Assembly (NCBI GenBank): GCA_021780395.1
Contig: JAJXYU010000328.1
Location: 1 to 8,644, forward strand
Origin: Pseudomonadota bacterium
GTDB lineage: Bacteria; Pseudomonadota; Gammaproteobacteria; Steroidobacterales; Steroidobacteraceae
Reading direction: 5' to 3'
DNA: 8,644 nt
The translations under genes and the position numbers were made by a program. Under the pieces are notes generated by a model. The model saw only the letters and a list, made by a program, of their open reading frames with translations, had not been told where the DNA came from and searched no databases. Shown here piece after piece: positions 6,275 through 8,644 of the stretch (its first letter is position 1; every line of letters begins with the position of its first letter).

Positions 6275-7941
6275 GGGTCGGGGCGCCCGGACGCGTCGGC
6301 GTCCTCGGCCGGGCCTGCGATCAGGCCCCGCCGCCAGAGCTTCCCGACCGGGGTCCGCGGCAGCGCCGCGCGGATCTCCAACGCGACCGGCAATTCGTGG
6401 CGGCCGAGCCGCTCAGTCAAGAATTCGCGCAGCGACTCGAGCGTGAGCGGCGTCGAACCCGCGCGCAGTTTCACGAACGCCTTCGCGGATTGACCGCGAT
6501 ACTCGTCCGGGATCCCGATCACCAGCGCTTCCTCGACCGCGGGGTGTTCGTAGATCGCCTGCTCGATCATCGTGGGATAGACGTTGAATCCGCCGGAAAT
6601 GATCATGTCGTCCTTGCGGTCGACGAGGTAGAAGGAACCGCGCTCGTCCTGGTATCCCACGTCGCCGGTCAGCAGGAAGCCGTCGACGCGGCTCGCGGCG
6701 CTTTGCGCCGGCCGGCGCCAGTAACCGCTGGCGACATTCGGGCCGCGGACGCGGATCTCGCCGATCTCGTGCGCCGCGAGCACGCGGCGCGGATCGTCGA
6801 GCGCGACGACCTGCATCTCGACGCCGGGCAGCGGCACGCCGATCAGGCCGGGTGCGTACGCCTGGTCCGGCAGCATGCGCGTTCCGGCGGGCGCGGTCTC
6901 GGTCATGCCCCAGCCCGCGCCGAGCTGGCGGCCGGTGCGCCGGTGGATCGCCGCGACGATCTCGGTCGGCAGCGGCGCGCCGCCGGAGCTCAGCACGCGC
7001 AACGAGGATAGATCGCGCCGGTCGATCGTCGGATGATTCGCGATCGCGCTCCACATCGTCGGTACGCCGGCGAAGAACGTCGCGCGACCGACCTCGATGT
7101 CGCGCAGCGTCGTCTCGACGTCGAAGCGCGGTCGCAGCAGCACGGTCGCGCCACGATCGAGGCCGAGCAACAGGATCGTCGTCAACGCATAGATGTGGAA
7201 CAGCGGCAGCGCGCAGATCAGCCGATCCCCGGGTCCCATCGACGTGCCGGTGCCGGCGAACCACGCTCGATACGCGGCGACAGCCGCGGTCAGATTCGCA
7301 TGCGTCAGCATCGCGCCCTTCGGCTGTCCCGTCGTACCACCGGTGTATTGCAGCAGCGCGAGCGCGTCCGGGTCGATCGATGGCGCCCCCGCGGCCTGCA
7401 CGCCGCCGCCGAGACGCGAGAACGGGATCGCACCGTCCGGGATCGGGCGCGAGGGGGCATGCGGGTCGAAGTCCCGCGCCTCGGCGACGATCAACCGATC
7501 GATCACGCGTTGCTCGAGCAATTTCGCCGCTCGATCGAGCAGCGCCGGGTCGTCGACCGTGATCAGGATCCGGGTCTCGCTGTCCTCCAGCTTGAAACGC
7601 AACCGCGGCGGCGGATCGAGCGGACTCAGGTGGACGAGGTGTCCCCCGACTTGCAGCGTTGCGAAGAACGCGATCGGATGGAACGGCGTGTTCGGCAGGT
7701 AGAGGCCCACGGACACGCCGCGGTTCACGCCGATCGCGGCGAGCCCGGCGGCGGCCGCGCCGACACGCGCGTGCAATTCACGATAGGGGAGGGGCTGGCC
7801 CAGAAATTCGATCGCGGTCCGGTCGGGGTCCCTTGCCACGGCGGCATCCAGCAGCGCGGGTATGCTCGTCGGCGGGTCCGGCAGATCCCAGCGCAGGGTC
7901 GGCGGGTACGTCGACTCCCAGGGGAAGGGCCGGCCGCTCAT
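6271..7941 (-). CDS. Acyl-CoA synthetase (AMP-forming; FadD/PimA-like)
   Basis: A 556-residue adenylate-forming ligase that would activate a carboxylic acid via acyl-AMP to acyl-CoA. All core motifs are intact: P-loop YTGGTTGQPKG (199-209), ALPLFHIYAL (244-253), GWGMTETAP (343-351), LLTGD (423-427), hinge DRKDDMIISGG (441-451) and the catalytic Lys534 in PRTPVGKLWRR. The start PWESTYPP and overall layout resemble long-chain fatty-acid and dicarboxylate (PimA-type) CoA ligases; specificity is not readable. No signal peptide; cytoplasmic. The ATG at 7939-7941 is chosen because it overlaps the cupin stop as ATGA, although no good Shine-Dalgarno precedes it, which fits translational coupling. The frame is open further upstream, but that part reads through the cupin gene and is arginine-rich shadow sequence. 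It ends on the CTAG shared with the phosphoesterase gene. The last 15 residues form a polar tail. Confidence 0.93.
   Translation of the reverse strand: MSGRPFPWESTYPPTLRWDLPDPPTSIPALLDAAVARDPDRTAIEFLGQPLPYRELHARVGAAAAGLAAIGVNRGVSVGLYLPNTPFHPIAFFATLQVGGHLVHLSPLDPPPRLRFKLEDSETRILITVDDPALLDRAAKLLEQRVIDRLIVAEARDFDPHAPSRPIPDGAIPFSRLGGGVQAAGAPSIDPDALALLQYTGGTTGQPKGAMLTHANLTAAVAAYRAWFAGTGTSMGPGDRLICALPLFHIYALTTILLLGLDRGATVLLRPRFDVETTLRDIEVGRATFFAGVPTMWSAIANHPTIDRRDLSSLRVLSSGGAPLPTEIVAAIHRRTGRQLGAGWGMTETAPAGTRMLPDQAYAPGLIGVPLPGVEMQVVALDDPRRVLAAHEIGEIRVRGPNVASGYWRRPAQSAASRVDGFLLTGDVGYQDERGSFYLVDRKDDMIISGGFNVYPTMIEQAIYEHPAVEEALVIGIPDEYRGQSAKAFVKLRAGSTPLTLESLREFLTERLGRHELPVALEIRAALPRTPVGKLWRRGLIAGPAEDADASGRPDP
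6307..6332. terminator. Strong GC hairpin inside the ligase 3' end
   Basis: GGGCCTG (6311-6317) and CAGGCCC (6322-6328) form a perfect seven-pair stem with a four-base CGAT loop. After one C-C mismatch, three more pairs follow (6307-6309 with 6330-6332). It begins 33 bases past the phosphoesterase stop but lies within the last codons of the ligase on the other strand. As there is no intergenic space, it is the best candidate structure for ending the phosphoesterase transcript. No T-tract follows, so termination, if any, would need Rho or other help; it could instead protect the mRNA end. Confidence 0.35.
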
Positions 7942-8615
7942 ACGTTTGCGGATCGAGTCCCTCGCGCGAGATGTCCGCTCTTGCGATACAGGATCGCCCG
8001 GTCGGGCGCACGGATCCGCACCGTCGCGCCGGGGGGGAATCGCAGCCACGCCCCGGGCGCATGCGCGACGCCGTCGACCTCGATCGAGCCGTCGACGACG
8101 AACCATTCGACGCCGTCAGGCCAGGTGTCGCGCAAGTCGCCGTGTCCGCGGGACAGCCGCAGCATCTCGACGCGCTCCCATGGTGCTTCGAACAGCGTCG
8201 CGAGTTCGATGCCCGGCCCGGCGCTCTTCCAGAGCGCCGGATCGCGCGTGTACACCCGCAGCGGCCGCGTCTCCTGCGCAGGCATCTGCCTCAGCTTCAC
8301 GAAGATCACGGTGCCGGGCGCGCTGGCGGGCGTGTGACGCGATCCGGGGGGATTGCGCACGTAGAATCCGGCTGGAAAATCACCGGTCTCGTCGGAGAAC
8401 ACGCCGTCGAGTACCAGGAATTCCTCGCCGGCGCCGTGCACGTGCGCGGAGAACGCCGAGCCCGGTGCGTAGCGCACCAAGGACGTCGCGCGGGCGACCT
8501 CGTCGCCGTCGCGCTCGAGCATCCGCCGGTCGACGCCGGGAATCGGCGAGCGGACCCATGGCAGCGCGCCGCCCTCGACGACCGCCGGCAGGGTGAGATC
8601 CGCGTGCAATTGCAT
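7938..8615 (-). CDS. ChrR-type cupin-domain protein (two cupin folds)
   Basis: A 225-residue cupin protein of the type found at the C-terminus of the anti-sigma factor ChrR. Cupin motif 1 reads HVHGAGEEFLVLDG (58-71) and motif 2 FPAGFYVRNPPGSRH (80-94), giving metal ligands His58, His60, Glu64 or Glu65, and His94. A second cupin-like half (about 118-215, with WPDGVEWFVVDGS and PGAWLRFPPGA) lacks the histidine pair and looks degenerate. The N-terminal zinc-binding anti-sigma domain of full ChrR is missing, and I see no sigma-factor gene nearby, so an enzymatic or metabolite-binding role is as likely as regulation. The ATG at 8613-8615 gives a family-like beginning (MQLHADLT) but has no clear Shine-Dalgarno, and the frame remains open to the window edge. 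Its TGA overlaps the ligase ATG, so the two are probably one operon. Confidence 0.87.
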   Translation of the reverse strand: MQLHADLTLPAVVEGGALPWVRSPIPGVDRRMLERDGDEVARATSLVRYAPGSAFSAHVHGAGEEFLVLDGVFSDETGDFPAGFYVRNPPGSRHTPASAPGTVIFVKLRQMPAQETRPLRVYTRDPALWKSAGPGIELATLFEAPWERVEMLRLSRGHGDLRDTWPDGVEWFVVDGSIEVDGVAHAPGAWLRFPPGATVRIRAPDRAILYRKSGHLARGTRSANV

Positions 8616-8644
8616 CGCGCGCCGCCGGCTCGGGCTTATTTCGC

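Noticed and set aside
7942..8106. N-terminal extension of the acyl-CoA synthetase by 55 residues
   Set aside because: The extension is arginine-rich antisense-like sequence overlapping the cupin gene in another frame. The ATG at 7941 gives an ATGA junction and a family-like start.
7033..8337. A 434-codon open frame on the plus strand across the ligase and cupin genes
   Set aside because: Low-complexity R/Q/E-rich translation with no domain pattern, spanning two well-supported opposite-strand genes.
1..8644. CRISPR array, tRNA/rRNA, insertion sequence or prophage attachment signals
   Set aside because: No regularly spaced repeats, no recognisable RNA gene signatures, no transposase or integrase-like protein, and base composition looks even apart from the 4519-4646 gap.

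Overview
The window is GC-rich, densely packed bacterial DNA. A lipopolysaccharide-assembly lipoprotein (LptE) directly after leucyl-tRNA synthetase points to a Gram-negative organism. The leuS-lptE order is typical of beta- and gammaproteobacteria, and I cannot place it more finely. Eight genes are visible, none over 600 codons, with almost no intergenic space. I see no rRNA, tRNA, CRISPR array, transposase or integrase.

Layout. Positions 1-3391 (+) hold a tight run: the 3' part of leuS, lptE (14-base overlap), a small uncharacterised protein with an HEACH zinc-peptidase-like motif (2-base gap), and an alpha/beta-hydrolase with an HGGxW/GHSAG signature. In most relatives holA (DNA polymerase III delta) follows lptE; here the HEACH protein sits there. 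Positions 3412-4518 (-) encode a saccharopine/lysine-6-dehydrogenase-type oxidoreductase, convergent with the hydrolase. Divergent from it, across a 128-base AT-richer control region, is an Lrp/AsnC-family regulator (4647-5075, +), its likely regulator. Positions 5171-6274 (+) encode a secreted phosphoesterase of the phospholipase C/acid phosphatase type. It ends on the same CTAG tetramer as the convergent gene. From the right edge leftwards on the minus strand, a ChrR-type cupin protein (7938-8615) and an acyl-CoA synthetase (6271-7941) are coupled by an ATGA stop/start overlap.

How the genes relate. leuS-lptE joins translation and outer-membrane biogenesis. The dehydrogenase/Lrp pair looks like a self-contained amino-acid (probably lysine) catabolic unit, with an inverted repeat abutting the regulator's start codon. 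The cupin/ligase pair looks like a small acid-activation operon of unknown substrate. The most noteworthy points are the HEACH protein in the leuS operon, the dyad in the Lrp control region, a 16-bp perfect inverted repeat at the first convergent junction, and the CTAG-overlapping second junction with a strong hairpin inside the ligase tail. I found no convincing wholly new multi-gene system.
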